Positions 40,476-49,831 of a DNA stretch of 64,000 nt are shown here, piece after piece. Position numbers and translations under genes: made by a program. Below the pieces are notes generated by a model. It was not told the origin of the DNA and ran no database searches. It saw only the letters and a list, made by a program, of their open reading frames with translations. The stretch comes from JACCTU01 sp963848525. Lineage in GTDB: Bacteria > Actinomycetota > Thermoleophilia > Gaiellales > Gaiellaceae. The stretch covers positions 186,001 through 250,000 of the forward strand of contig CAWKDZ010000002.1 in NCBI GenBank assembly GCA_963848525.1, read 5' to 3'. Position 1 is the first letter of the stretch. Each line of letters begins with the position of its first letter.

Positions 40476-41405
40476 ATGCGCACCTCCGAGCTCGACTACG
40501 AGCTGCCGCCGGAGCTGGTCGCGCAGCGTCCGCTCGAGCGTCGCGACGAGTCGAGGCTCCTCGTTTACGAGCGGGCGAGCGGCGAGGTGCGGCATCGGCG
40601 CTTCGGTGAGCTCCCGGAGGAGCTCGGCGGCGAGCTCGTCGTCGTCAACGACACGCGTGTGGTGCCGGCGCGCATCCCACTCGAGCGGCCGAAGGGCGAG
40701 GTGCTCCTGCTCGAGCGTGGAGAGGACGGGCTCTGGGAGGCGCTCGCACGGCCGAGCAGGCGCCTGCGGGCGGGGCGCCGCTACGGGCCGGTCGAGCTGG
40801 TCGAGGAGCTCGGCGAGGGCCGCTGGCGCCTGCGCCTCGACGGTGAGCCGGCGGGCGACGTGCCGCTGCCGCCGTACATCGACGTGCCGCTCGACGACCC
40901 CGAGCGCTACCAGACGGTCTATGCGCGCGAGGCGGGCTCCGCCGCGGCGCCGACCGCCGGGCTGCACTTCACGCCCGAGCTGCTCCGTCAGCTCGACGTC
41001 GAGCGCGTCACGCTGCACGTCGGCCTCGACACGTTCCGGCCCGTCGCGGCCGACGAGCTCGAGCGGCACGAGCTGCACGGCGAGCGCTACGAGGTCCAGG
41101 CGGCCACGTGGTCGCGGATTCGGAGCGCGGGCCGCGTCCTCGCGGTCGGCACGACGACCGTGCGCGTGCTCGAGACACTCGCGCGCGGAGCGCCGCTCGC
41201 CGGCCGCACGTCGCTGTTCGTGACGCCCGGCTTCGAGTTCCGGCGCGTCGACGCTCTGCTGACGAACTTCCACCTCCCGCGCTCGACGCTGCTCGCGCTC
41301 GTGATGGCGTTCGCGGGGATCGAGCGCACGCGCGAGCTCTACCGCGTCGCGGTCGAGGAGCGCTACCGCTTCTACTCGTTCGGCGATGCGATGCTGATCC
41401 TGTGA
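40476..41405 (+). CDS. queA: tRNA S-adenosylmethionine ribosyltransferase-isomerase
   Basis: QueA transfers and rearranges the ribosyl group of SAM onto 7-aminomethyl-deazaguanine in tRNA, giving epoxyqueuosine. The 309-residue protein has the family blocks LIAQRP-like ELVAQRPLERRDESRLLV, VVNDTRVVPARI, SAAAPTAGLHFT, HVGLDTFRPV, VGTTTVRVLE and TNFHLPRSTLL. It is about 35-45 residues shorter than typical QueA. It is coupled to tgt by a GTGA overlap; queG lies elsewhere in the window. Together they cover the insertion, modification and final reduction steps of queuosine. Confidence 0.95.
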   Translation: MRTSELDYELPPELVAQRPLERRDESRLLVYERASGEVRHRRFGELPEELGGELVVVNDTRVVPARIPLERPKGEVLLLERGEDGLWEALARPSRRLRAGRRYGPVELVEELGEGRWRLRLDGEPAGDVPLPPYIDVPLDDPERYQTVYAREAGSAAAPTAGLHFTPELLRQLDVERVTLHVGLDTFRPVAADELERHELHGERYEVQAATWSRIRSAGRVLAVGTTTVRVLETLARGAPLAGRTSLFVTPGFEFRRVDALLTNFHLPRSTLLALVMAFAGIERTRELYRVAVEERYRFYSFGDAMLIL

Positions 41406-42526
41406 GCTTCACCGTCACCGCGACCGACGGCGCTGCACGTGCCGGCTTGCTGCGCACGGCGCACGGCGACGTGCCGACGCCCGTGTTCATGCCCGTCGGG
41501 ACGAAGGCGACGGTGAAGGGCGTCGACCCGGACGAGCTGCGCGCGCTCGGCGCTTCGATCGTTCTCGGCAACACGTACCACCTGCACTTCCGGCCCGGTG
41601 CAGACGTGATCGGCGAGCTCGGCGGACTGCACGCGTTCATGGGCTGGGACGGGCCGATCCTGACCGACTCGGGCGGCTTCCAGGTCTTCTCGCTGCGCGA
41701 CACGCTGATCCGCGTCGACGACGAGGCGGTCGCGTTCCGCTCGGTCTACGACGGCGAGCCCGCGCGCCTCAGCCCCGAGGCGGCGGCCGAGATCCAGGCC
41801 CGGCTCGCGTCGGACATCGCGATGTGCCTCGACGTCGTCCTGCCGCCCGGTGCGCCCCGCGCCGAGCTCGAGCGCGCGGTCCGCCGCACGACAGCGTGGG
41901 CCCGCCGCCAGCGGGACGCCCCGCGCGCGCCCGGGCAGCTGCTCTTCGGGATCGCGCAGGGCGGCGTCGACCCGGAGCTGCGCAGGCGGTCGCTCGAGGA
42001 GATCGTCGAGCTCGACTTCGACGGCAACGCGCTCGGCGGACTTGCGATCGGCGAGTCGCGCGAGCAGATGTTCGAGACGACCGCCTGGGCCACGGAGGCG
42101 CTTCCCGGTGACAAGCCACGCTACTTCATGGGGATCGGCGACCCGGAGGGCGTGCTCGAGGTGATCGTCCGCGGCGTCGACATGTTCGACTGCGTGCTCC
42201 CGACCCGGGTCGCCCGCACCGGCAGCGCGCTGACGTGGGAGGGACGCCTGAATCTCCGCAACGCCGCGTTCGCCCGCGACCGGCGCCCGCTCGACGACGG
42301 CTGCGCCTGCCCGGCGTGCACGCGCTTCACCCGGGCGTACGTCCGGCACCTGGTGAATCAGCAGGAATTGCTCGGTCACCGGCTCCTGAGCCTGCACAAC
42401 CTCCGCTTCCTCCTGGACCTGACCGCGGGCGCTCGCGAGGCGATCGAGCGGGGCGAGCTCGCCGCCTACCGAGCGGGGGCTCTGGAGCGCCTCACGGGAC
42501 CGTCGAAGTCCGAATTTCGCCGGTAA
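41402..42526 (+). CDS. tgt: tRNA-guanine transglycosylase
   Basis: Tgt exchanges guanine-34 for the preQ1 base in GUN-anticodon tRNAs. The 374-residue enzyme shows the nucleophile/base-binding aspartates (ILTDSGGFQVFSL, VDMFDCVLPTR), the GGLAIGE loop and the zinc site CACPACTRFTRAYVRHL. The start is GTG 41402, overlapping the queA stop by 4 bp. The order queA-tgt-secDF is common in bacteria, although yajC, usually between tgt and secD, is absent here. Confidence 0.96.
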   Translation: MSFTVTATDGAARAGLLRTAHGDVPTPVFMPVGTKATVKGVDPDELRALGASIVLGNTYHLHFRPGADVIGELGGLHAFMGWDGPILTDSGGFQVFSLRDTLIRVDDEAVAFRSVYDGEPARLSPEAAAEIQARLASDIAMCLDVVLPPGAPRAELERAVRRTTAWARRQRDAPRAPGQLLFGIAQGGVDPELRRRSLEEIVELDFDGNALGGLAIGESREQMFETTAWATEALPGDKPRYFMGIGDPEGVLEVIVRGVDMFDCVLPTRVARTGSALTWEGRLNLRNAAFARDRRPLDDGCACPACTRFTRAYVRHLVNQQELLGHRLLSLHNLRFLLDLTAGAREAIERGELAAYRAGALERLTGPSKSEFRR

Positions 42527-42538
42527 CCTGGGAACGTT

Positions 42539-45277
42539 TTGGCCAACCGCCGGCAGCATCTGATCCTCGTCGCGCTGATCCTGGTCTCCCTGATCGGGGT
42601 CGGCCTGGTCGCGCTCCCGCAGTCGCCCTTCTACAAGAAGCCGATCCTCGGCCTCGACCTCCAGGGCGGCCTCGAGGTCGTGCTCCAGGCGGAGCCGCCG
42701 CCCGGCCGGCAGCTCCGCGAGAGCGACCTCAAGCGCTCCGAGACGATCATCCGGAACCGGATCGACAAGCTCGGCGTCTCCGAGCCCGAGGTGCGCCGGC
42801 AGGGCGAGGACCAGATCTCGGTCCAGCTGGCGGGAGTCAGCGACCCGCAGCGCGCGTTCGAGCTGATCGGCAAAACCGCGCAGCTCGAGTTCTACGACCT
42901 CCAGGCCGACCTCGTCGCCCCGTCGATCGGGTCGAACTCCATCCCGGTCGCGCTCGACAACCGGTTCGACCTGCTCGCGCCGGTCCAGTCGACGATCCAG
43001 GAGGGCGGCGGCAAGGAGTGGCGGGTCTTCGACCGGACGACGAAGCGAGCGGTCGCGGGGCCCTTCCCGACGGAGAAGGCGGCGCTGGCAAGCGCGAAGT
43101 TCGAGGAGCTCGGCGAGAACGCGCGCGCCCTGGGCGTGCCGAAGAACCGCATCGTGCTCACGTGCCGGACCGAGAGCGCCAACACGAGCTGCCCGCCCGG
43201 CGACACCGTCCCGGGCATCACCTACTACTACCTCTTCAAGCACCAGCCGTTCGCCGAGAAGCCGATCCCGGAGATGACCGGCGAGCACCTGCGGCTCAAC
43301 GGGACGCGCGCCGACATCGACCCGCAGACCGGGCAGCCGATCGTGCTGATGCAGTTCACGGACGAGGGCGAGGACCGCTTCGCCGAGGTCACGCGCGAGC
43401 TCGCGCACCGCGGCAACCGGCTCAGCAGCTTCAGCGGCCAGGATCAGCTGCAGAGCTTCGCGATCGTGCTCGACAACGAGATCCGCTCGTGGCCCACGAT
43501 CGACTTCAGGGAGAACCCGAACGGCATCTCCGGCTCGAACGGCGCGCAGATCACCGGGATGGCCGGACAAGACGAAGCGAACGACCTCGCGATCGTGCTC
43601 CAGACGGGCGCGCTGCCGGTCAAGTTCGTGCCGCTCCAGGACACGCAGATCTCGGCGACCCTCGGAGCCGACTCGCTCCGTCAGGCCTGGCAGGCGGCGA
43701 TCGCCGGGCTCCTGGTCGTCGCGATCTTCCTGCTCATCTTCTACCGCTTCCTCGGCCTCGTCGCCGTGATCGGCCTCGGCATCTACGCCGTGATCCTCTA
43801 CGGCGCTCTTCTGCTCTTCGACGTCACGCTGACCCTGCCGGGCTTCGCCGGGATGATCCTGACGATCGGCGTCGCCGCCGACGCGAACATCGTCATCTTC
43901 GAACGCATCAAGGAGGAGTCCCGCGCGGGCAAGTCGGTGCGCGCAGCGATCGCGTCCGGCTACGGCAAGGGCCTGTCCACGATCATCGACGCGAACGTCG
44001 TCACGGCGATCACCGCGCTCGTGCTCTTCTCGCTCGCGTCGGCGGGCGTGCGCGGGTTTGCGCTGATGCTCCTGATCGGTACCGCGATCTCGATCGTGAC
44101 CGCGGTCTTCGCCACGCGCGCGATGCTCGGCCTGCTTGCGGGCTTCCGCTGGTTCGACAGCCCCGCATTCATGGGCGCGAGCGCACGCGAGATCCCGGCC
44201 TGGCAGCGAATCGACATCGTCGGGCGCCGGCGGATCTGGTTCACGATCGCCAGCGTCCTGATCGCGCTCTCGATCGGGTCGATCCTGATCAAGGGGCTGA
44301 ACCTCGGCATCGACTTCGAGGGCGGCTCCGAGCTCGGGTTCACCACCCCGCAGCCGGTCGCGCTCGAGGACGTGCGCGAGGCGGCCGCGAACGTCGGCCA
44401 GGAGTCCGCCGTCATCCAGGGCCTAGGCCCGGAGACCGGAAGCCAGGAGTACCGCGAGTTCCAGATCCGGGCCGAGTCGCTCAGCCAGGAGGACGAGCAG
44501 CGGCTCCTCGGTGAGCTGCGGCAGGACTTCGACGCGGAGTCGCTGGGCACGCGGACCGTCTCGGCGAGCTTCAGCGAGGACATCCTCCGCGGCGCGATCT
44601 GGGCGGTGATCATCTCGTTCGTCCTGATCGCCGGCTACGTCGCGATCCGGTTCCAGTGGCGCTTCGCCGTCCCGATCCTGCGCACGATCGTGAACGACGG
44701 CCTGATCGCGATCGGGATCTACTCGTTCTCCGGCCGCGAGGTCAGCGCGGCGACCGTGGCCGCGTTCCTGACCATCATCGGGTACTCGATCTACGACACG
44801 ATCATCATCTTCGACCGCGTGCGAGAGAACCTCGGGCTGATGCGCCGTGCGTCGGTGAAAGAGCTGATCAACGTCTCGCTGTGGGAGACGATCCCGCGCT
44901 CCCTCGCGACGACGTTCATCACGCTGCTGCCCGTCAGCGTCCTCTTCTTCTTCGGCGGCGAGACGCTGAAGGACTTCGCGTTCGCGATCCTGATCGGCAT
45001 CGGGATCAGCGCGTTCTCGACGATCTTCATCGCCGCGCCGTTCCTCGCCGTGCTGCTCGAGCACACGCCCGAGTTCAAGGGACGCAAGGACACGCACACG
45101 CCCGACGAGGACGTCGAGCTGCTCGAAGAGGCTGAGGCGGCCGCGGCGGCCGAGCCCGTGCCCGCGATCCCGCTGCTCGCGCCGTCCGGCGGCGACGGCG
45201 CGATCGACGGCGCCGCGGCGAAGCGCGAGCGTCGCCGACAACAGCGCAAGGCGCGCCCCCATGGCCGAGCCCGTTAG
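42539..45277 (+). CDS. secDF: Fused protein translocase subunit SecDF
   Basis: A single 912-residue protein joins SecD and SecF, which use the proton gradient to pull secreted chains out of SecYEG. The SecD half (1 to ~555) has the N-terminal helix, GLDLQGGLEVVLQ, the periplasmic P1 domain and the RND-type helices with ADANIVIFERIKEE. The SecF half (~560-870) has GIDFEGGSELGF and YDTIIIFDRVREN. The charged tail is rich in Glu/Ala and ends in RRRQQRKARPHGRAR. Most actinobacteria encode the two separately, so the fusion is notable. TTG 42539 is used; a GGGA sequence lies a few bases before it. Confidence 0.93.
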   Translation: MANRRQHLILVALILVSLIGVGLVALPQSPFYKKPILGLDLQGGLEVVLQAEPPPGRQLRESDLKRSETIIRNRIDKLGVSEPEVRRQGEDQISVQLAGVSDPQRAFELIGKTAQLEFYDLQADLVAPSIGSNSIPVALDNRFDLLAPVQSTIQEGGGKEWRVFDRTTKRAVAGPFPTEKAALASAKFEELGENARALGVPKNRIVLTCRTESANTSCPPGDTVPGITYYYLFKHQPFAEKPIPEMTGEHLRLNGTRADIDPQTGQPIVLMQFTDEGEDRFAEVTRELAHRGNRLSSFSGQDQLQSFAIVLDNEIRSWPTIDFRENPNGISGSNGAQITGMAGQDEANDLAIVLQTGALPVKFVPLQDTQISATLGADSLRQAWQAAIAGLLVVAIFLLIFYRFLGLVAVIGLGIYAVILYGALLLFDVTLTLPGFAGMILTIGVAADANIVIFERIKEESRAGKSVRAAIASGYGKGLSTIIDANVVTAITALVLFSLASAGVRGFALMLLIGTAISIVTAVFATRAMLGLLAGFRWFDSPAFMGASAREIPAWQRIDIVGRRRIWFTIASVLIALSIGSILIKGLNLGIDFEGGSELGFTTPQPVALEDVREAAANVGQESAVIQGLGPETGSQEYREFQIRAESLSQEDEQRLLGELRQDFDAESLGTRTVSASFSEDILRGAIWAVIISFVLIAGYVAIRFQWRFAVPILRTIVNDGLIAIGIYSFSGREVSAATVAAFLTIIGYSIYDTIIIFDRVRENLGLMRRASVKELINVSLWETIPRSLATTFITLLPVSVLFFFGGETLKDFAFAILIGIGISAFSTIFIAAPFLAVLLEHTPEFKGRKDTHTPDEDVELLEEAEAAAAAEPVPAIPLLAPSGGDGAIDGAAAKRERRRQQRKARPHGRAR

Positions 45278-45530
45278 CGCCGCGAGGAACGTCGCCGAGG
45301 CGCTGCTCGCGTGGGCGCGCGAGGAGAGCGGCCGCGTCGGCGAGCGCGCGTCCGAGAACGTCAGCGCCGTGCTACGCGAGCTCGGCTTCGTGACGCAGTC
45401 GCAGCACGAGGATCTCGAGCTTCGCGTCGCACAGCTGGAGCATCGGCTCCGGCTCCTGGAGTCCGCAGGCCCGCCTGTCACACTTGAGGTCGATGGCGAC
45501 GGCGACGCGGAATCTCGGACGCCTCTCTGA
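45261..45530 (+). CDS. Small coiled-coil protein, UbiK/YqiC-like
   Basis: An 89-residue protein with an amphipathic N-terminal helix and a C-terminal coiled coil FVTQSQHEDLELRVAQLEHRLRLLE. The arrangement is like UbiK (BMFP), whose coiled coil supports ubiquinone-synthesis enzymes in proteobacteria. The similarity is weak. It overlaps the secDF 3' end by 17 bp and runs 38 bp into the UbiB kinase gene, so all three genes are tightly linked. Adjacency of a UbiK-like and a UbiB protein is suggestive only; this organism more likely uses menaquinone. Confidence 0.55.
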   Translation: MAEPVSAARNVAEALLAWAREESGRVGERASENVSAVLRELGFVTQSQHEDLELRVAQLEHRLRLLESAGPPVTLEVDGDGDAESRTPL

Positions 45531-47148
45531 GATCGCGCAGGTCGCGGTCCGGCACGGCTTCGGCTACTTCTTCGAACGTCACCGGCTGACCGACCTGCTC
45601 CCGTGGGGCGACCGGATGCCCGAGGTGTCCGACCGCTCGCACCGCGGTGTGCGCCTGCGCGAGATGCTCGACGAGCTCGGGCCGACGTTCGTGAAGTTCG
45701 GGCAGCTGCTCTCGACGCGCCCCGACGTCGTGCCGCCGGACATCATCGCCGAGCTGCGCGGGCTCCAGGACGACGTGCGGCCGGTGCCGTTCCCCGCCGT
45801 GCGCGCGGTGGTCGAGCAGGAGCTCGAGCTCGAGCTCGAGAAGCTGTTCGTCGAGTTCGACGAGGTGCCGATCGCGGCGGCGTCGATCGGCCAGGTCCAC
45901 CGCGCGCTGCTCCCGAACGGCGAGCGGGTCGCGGTCAAGGTGCAGCGGCCGGACGCGCCGCGCCAGATCGAGGCCGACCTCGCGCTGCTCTACCAGGCCG
46001 CGCGCGTGATCCGCGAGCGCGTGCGCGCGCTCGACTTCATCGACGCGCGGGAACTCGTCGACGAGTTCGCGCAGCAGATCCGCAGCGAGCTCGACTACAC
46101 CCGCGAAGGCCGCAACGCCGAGAGCTTCCGGCACAACTTCCGCAACGACGACCGCGTGCATGTGCCACGCGTGATCTGGCGCTACTCGCGCGAGCGCGTG
46201 CTCACGCTCGAGTTCATCGAAGGCATGCAGGTCGCCGACCTCCCGATCGACTGGCCGCTCGAGCAGCGGCGCGACCTCGCGCATCTGATGACCGACGCCT
46301 GGATGGCGATGATCTTCCGGCACGGGTTCTTCCACGGCGACCCGCACCCGGCGAACGTGCTCGTGCTCGACGACGGCTCGATCGGGCTCGTCGACTTCGG
46401 CGCCGTCGGGCGGCTCACCGACGACGACATGACGAAGCTGACGCGGCTCTTCATCGACGCCGCGCAGGAGCGCGTCGACCAGCTGCCGGAGCGGCTCTCC
46501 GAGCTCGGCGTGCGCTACCCGCGCGACCGCGAGGAGCAGTTCCGCGCGCGCCTGAACGACCTCTACTACCGCTACTACGGCGCCCGGCTCTCGGAGATCG
46601 ACCCGCTCGAGGTGATCCGCGAGGGGTTCGACCTGATCTACTCGATGAACCTGCGCCTGCCGACGCGCTTCCTCCTGCTCGACCGCGCGATCGCGACGCT
46701 CGCCTCGGTCGGGATCGAGCTCTACCCGGACTTCAACGTCTTCGAGGTCGCGAAGCCGTACGCGCGCGCGATGCTGCTCGAGCGCTTCACTCCGGAGCGG
46801 GTCGCGGGTCGCGCGCGCCGCGAGGGCCTACGGCTCGGGCAGATGGCGCTCGACTTCCCGTACCAGGTGCACGACATCCTCGAGGAGGTGCGCGACGGGC
46901 AGATCGAGGTGGGGTTCGTGCACAAGGGCCTCGACGAGTTCATGCACCGCATCGACGTCGTCTTCAACCGCCTGGTGATGGCGCTCGTCGTCACGGGCGG
47001 GCTGATCGGCTCGAGCCTGATCGGGATCTTCGCCGAGGACGGGCCGCAGATTCTCGGCCTGCACCTCTTCTCGATGCTCGGCTTCCTGCTCTCGGCGATC
47101 TTCGGGATCTGGCTCTTCTGGGGCGTCTTACGTTCGGGCCGCTTGTAG
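45493..47148 (+). CDS. ABC1/UbiB-family atypical kinase
   Basis: A 551-residue member of the ADCK/UbiB protein-kinase-like family, implicated in quinone or lipid biology. Family marks are the KxGQ motif (FVKFGQLLSTRPD), an alanine-rich loop AAASIGQVHRA, VAVKVQRP (ATP lysine), HGFFHGDPHPANVLV (catalytic loop) and VDFGAVGRL (metal Asp). Two hydrophobic C-terminal helices anchor it to the membrane. ATG 45493 is preferred over TTG 45484. Its 3' end overlaps the convergent hydrolase gene by 21 bp. Confidence 0.92.
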   Translation: MATATRNLGRLSEIAQVAVRHGFGYFFERHRLTDLLPWGDRMPEVSDRSHRGVRLREMLDELGPTFVKFGQLLSTRPDVVPPDIIAELRGLQDDVRPVPFPAVRAVVEQELELELEKLFVEFDEVPIAAASIGQVHRALLPNGERVAVKVQRPDAPRQIEADLALLYQAARVIRERVRALDFIDARELVDEFAQQIRSELDYTREGRNAESFRHNFRNDDRVHVPRVIWRYSRERVLTLEFIEGMQVADLPIDWPLEQRRDLAHLMTDAWMAMIFRHGFFHGDPHPANVLVLDDGSIGLVDFGAVGRLTDDDMTKLTRLFIDAAQERVDQLPERLSELGVRYPRDREEQFRARLNDLYYRYYGARLSEIDPLEVIREGFDLIYSMNLRLPTRFLLLDRAIATLASVGIELYPDFNVFEVAKPYARAMLLERFTPERVAGRARREGLRLGQMALDFPYQVHDILEEVRDGQIEVGFVHKGLDEFMHRIDVVFNRLVMALVVTGGLIGSSLIGIFAEDGPQILGLHLFSMLGFLLSAIFGIWLFWGVLRSGRL

Positions 47149-47988
47149 CCAACGCAGCAGCTCCGCGTTGACGCGCTCCGGCGCCTCGTTCTGGACGAAG
47201 TGGCCGGCCTCCTCGAGCCGCACGACCTCGACGTTCGGCGCGTGCGCGCGCAGGCGGGCTTCGTCGCAGAGCGACGGGCCGAGGAAGCGGTCGCGCATCC
47301 CCCAGAGCACGAGCGTCGGTGCCTCGATCGGCCCGCCGAGACCGGCACCCCGCCTGAGCAGCGCGTGCCGGAACGCGGTCCGGTAGTACGCGAGCGGACC
47401 GCGCAGGCGGCTCGGCTCCGAGAAGGCGTCGCGGTAGTGCTCGAGCTCGTCGTCGGGCCACGCGCTCCGAACGTGCGACCCGCCTCGGAGCGCGCGGGCG
47501 ATCTCCGCGCCGCGGTCGCGCGAGAGCCGGCGCTCCGGGTAGAGCGGGACCTGGAACTGGAGGACGTAGACCGAGCGCTTGCGCTGCTCGCCGCTCGCGA
47601 ACAGCTCCTCGCTCATCAACCGGGGGTGCGGTGCGTTCAGGACCACGAGTCGCGCGACACGGTCGCGGTGGATGTGCGCCGCGGCCCACGCGATCACGCC
47701 ACCCCAGTCGTGCCCGACGACGACGGCGCGATCGCGGCCGAGCGCGCCGATCAGACCGTCGACGTCGGCCGCGAGCGTCCGCAGGTCGTACGGGCCGCGC
47801 GCCTCCGTGCCGCCGTACCCGCGCAGGTCGGGCGCGATCGCACGGAAGCCCGCCGCCGCGAGCGCCGGCAGCTGGTGCCGCCACGAGCGCGAGAGCTCGG
47901 GGAAGCCGTGCAGGAGCAGCACGAGCGGACCGTCCTCCGGCCCGTCCGCGAGCGCCGCGAACTCGATCCCGTTCGCGCGGAGCCTCAC
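47128..47988 (-). CDS. Alpha/beta hydrolase, epoxide hydrolase-like
   Basis: A 286-residue hydrolase. The nucleophile is aspartate in GHDWGG and the oxyanion-hole motif is HGFPE, the combination of epoxide hydrolases and haloalkane dehalogenases. APDLRGYGGT, the cap domain and GHFVQNEAPE with the catalytic His complete the fold. Substrate is unknown. GTG 47988 overlaps the kelch gene stop by 4 bp, so the two are co-translated. The long open frame that reaches 49080 is antiframe. Confidence 0.88.
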   Translation of the reverse strand: MRLRANGIEFAALADGPEDGPLVLLLHGFPELSRSWRHQLPALAAAGFRAIAPDLRGYGGTEARGPYDLRTLAADVDGLIGALGRDRAVVVGHDWGGVIAWAAAHIHRDRVARLVVLNAPHPRLMSEELFASGEQRKRSVYVLQFQVPLYPERRLSRDRGAEIARALRGGSHVRSAWPDDELEHYRDAFSEPSRLRGPLAYYRTAFRHALLRRGAGLGGPIEAPTLVLWGMRDRFLGPSLCDEARLRAHAPNVEVVRLEEAGHFVQNEAPERVNAELLRWLQAART

Positions 47989-48908
47989 GGAAGCGTCAGG
48001 AACTCGATCGCCCCGCTCGTCGTCAGACCCGGACGCGGGCCGCCGGCGATCGCGTACACGGTGCGACCCGCGGCGACGACGCCCAGCCCGTGCCGCGGCG
48101 TGGGGAGGTCGGGCAGGCGGCGCCACCTGCGCGTGCCCGTGTCGTACGCATAGACGCTGGCGATCGTGCCCGTCGGCGCCTCGCCGCCGATCGAGACGAT
48201 CGTCCGCCCGACGGCGGTCGCACCCGTGCCGCCGCGCGGGCTCGGAACGGGCGGCAGGCGCGTCCACCTGCGGGCACCGGGCCTCCAGCTCTCGAGCGTG
48301 CGGACGTTCGTGTTCAGCCCGGCCGTCCGTCCCGCGAGCGCGTAGACGCGTCCGCCGACCGCCGTGACGGCGAGGTGCTCGCGCGGCGTCGGCCCGGGGA
48401 CCTGACGCCAGCGGTTGCGGCGCAGGTCGAGCGCAAAGGCGGAGCGCGCGAGCCCCACCGGGCCGACGCCGCCGGCGACGACGAGCGTGTCCCCGGTCAC
48501 CGCGGCGCCTGCGGCAGCTCGGCCGGCGGGCATCCGCGGCAGCTCCCGCCAGCGTTCGCCCTCGAGCACGAACGCGCGCTCGCTCGGCCGTCCCCGGGCG
48601 AAGTACCCGCCGACGACGAGCGCACGCCCGCGCCACGTCGCCGCGGACGCGTGGTCGAGCGCGATCGGCAGGTCGGGGAGGCGTCTCCAGCTGCGCTCGG
48701 CCGTCGAGTAGGCGTCCGCCTGCGTGGTCGTCCCGCCCCACGGAAGGTAGCCGCCCACGACGACGAGCTCGTTCCCGTGGCGCGCGGCGGCGACCTCGGT
48801 CCGCGGCACCGGCAGGGCGTCGCCGCTCTGCCAGCGTGGCGTGGCCGCCGTGGCCGCGACGGGAACCGCGAGCGCGGCGGCGAGGGCCGGGCGCAGGGCG
48901 CGGGACAT
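47985..48908 (-). CDS. Secreted kelch-repeat beta-propeller protein
   Basis: A 307-residue exported protein. A signal peptide (MSRALRPALAAALAVPVAATAA) is followed by six kelch-like blades, each with a paired glycine (VVVGGYLP, LVVGGYFA, LVVAGGVG, YALAGRTA, VSIGGEAP, YAIAGGPR) and a downstream tryptophan (RSWRRLPDLP, RWTRLPPVP, RWRRLPDLP). A carbohydrate- or protein-binding role is typical, but no galactose-oxidase active site is seen. ATG 48908 has TACCAT 8 nt upstream. It leads into the epoxide-hydrolase-like gene. Confidence 0.82.
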   Translation of the reverse strand: MSRALRPALAAALAVPVAATAATPRWQSGDALPVPRTEVAAARHGNELVVVGGYLPWGGTTTQADAYSTAERSWRRLPDLPIALDHASAATWRGRALVVGGYFARGRPSERAFVLEGERWRELPRMPAGRAAAGAAVTGDTLVVAGGVGPVGLARSAFALDLRRNRWRQVPGPTPREHLAVTAVGGRVYALAGRTAGLNTNVRTLESWRPGARRWTRLPPVPSPRGGTGATAVGRTIVSIGGEAPTGTIASVYAYDTGTRRWRRLPDLPTPRHGLGVVAAGRTVYAIAGGPRPGLTTSGAIEFLTLP

Positions 48909-48916
48909 CCCCCCCG

Positions 48917-48922
48917 ATGGTA
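48917..48922 (-). promoter_or_regulatory. Leaderless-type -10 box for the kelch-hydrolase operon
   Basis: Minus-strand TACCAT followed by 8 nt, all G or C, and the ATG at 48908. Confidence 0.4.
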
Positions 48923-49016
48923 GCGGTGTCTTTTCCAGTGCCCAGCATTAGGGTCGAAAGGCGGTCGCGCGAGGGCCTGGCGACTGCGGGGCCATCAACA
49001 GAAGAGGGAGAGAACC

Positions 49017-49679
49017 TTGCGCCGATTGCTGCTCGTCGCTCTGACCGTGTTCGTCGCCACCGCCGGCACGGCCAGCGCAAAAATCAACGCCGTGCACCCG
49101 TGGACATTCGATCCCTTCGGCACGGGTCTCGTCGAGTCCAACTGGATCAACCACATCGGGTGCCCGACCAATGCCCGGATCAACACCGACGGCGGCGCGG
49201 GGAGCACGTACACGGACCCCGCCTGCACGACGGAGGGCATCAGGGACCGGAACGTCCAGGGTCTGCTGCTCTCGAAGGTCGGCCCGACGGCGAACATCGC
49301 CTCCGCCGGAGCCTCGCTGAAGGGTGTCGCGAATGAGCCGCTGACGTCGATCGGCTACGACATCCGCAAGCACGGCGGCTCCTCGAGCCCGCTCGGCTCG
49401 CACTGCGGAGCCGGCGCGCCGCGCTTCAACGTCGTGACCGACTTCGGCACGCACTTCATCGGCTGCGTCTCGCCGCCGCCGGTCTCCGAGACCCTCGGTC
49501 TCGGCTGGACGCGGCTCGCCTGGTCGCCGGCCGCGGCGTTCCCGCCGGTCCCGCCGAGCGCCCCCGTGCGCTCGATCGACATCGTGTTCGACGAGGGGAC
49601 GGACACCGGTCCCGACTTCTTCGGGATGGCGATCCTCGACAACGTGATGGTCAACGGCACGTCCATCGGTCTCAGGTAG
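49017..49679 (+). CDS. Secreted protein of unknown function, paralogue A
   Basis: A 220-residue protein with a signal peptide (LRRLLLVALTVFVATAGTASA). The mature region contains WTFDPFGTGLVESNWINHIG, cysteine pairs and the block NVVTDFGTHFIGC, and ends in a possible sugar-binding or lectin-like beta sheet (RSIDIVFDEGTDTGPDFFGM). I do not recognise a family. TTG 49017 is used; GGGAGAG lies 5 nt before it, so unlike many neighbours it has a normal Shine-Dalgarno sequence. A strong hairpin follows the stop. A degenerate paralogue follows in tandem. Confidence 0.65.
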   Translation: MRRLLLVALTVFVATAGTASAKINAVHPWTFDPFGTGLVESNWINHIGCPTNARINTDGGAGSTYTDPACTTEGIRDRNVQGLLLSKVGPTANIASAGASLKGVANEPLTSIGYDIRKHGGSSSPLGSHCGAGAPRFNVVTDFGTHFIGCVSPPPVSETLGLGWTRLAWSPAAAFPPVPPSAPVRSIDIVFDEGTDTGPDFFGMAILDNVMVNGTSIGLR

Positions 49680-49691
49680 GCCGCAAGGACT

Positions 49692-49722
49692 CGCGGCGGC
49701 CGCGCCCAGTGCGGCCGCCGCG
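49692..49722 (+). terminator. Hairpin terminator after paralogue A
   Basis: CGCGGCGGCCGC (49692-49703) pairs perfectly with GCGGCCGCCGCG (49711-49722) around a 7-nt loop, 12 bp after the stop. The same 12-nt arm recurs after paralogue B. Confidence 0.7.
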
Positions 49723-49744
49723 GGTTACCCCCCAGCTGGAGTGT

Positions 49745-49774
49745 TTGGATCGGCCCACCGAACGGGCATCTAGT
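49745..49774 (+). promoter_or_regulatory. Candidate promoter for paralogue B
   Basis: TTGGAT (49745-49750), an 18-bp spacer and TCTAGT (49769-49774), about 58 bp before the ATG. The match is moderate. Confidence 0.35.
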
Positions 49775-49831
49775 TGCATCCGCGGCCGCACGAGGCGGCT
49801 TGGCCGTCGCGGAGATCGAAAGGGGGAAAAC

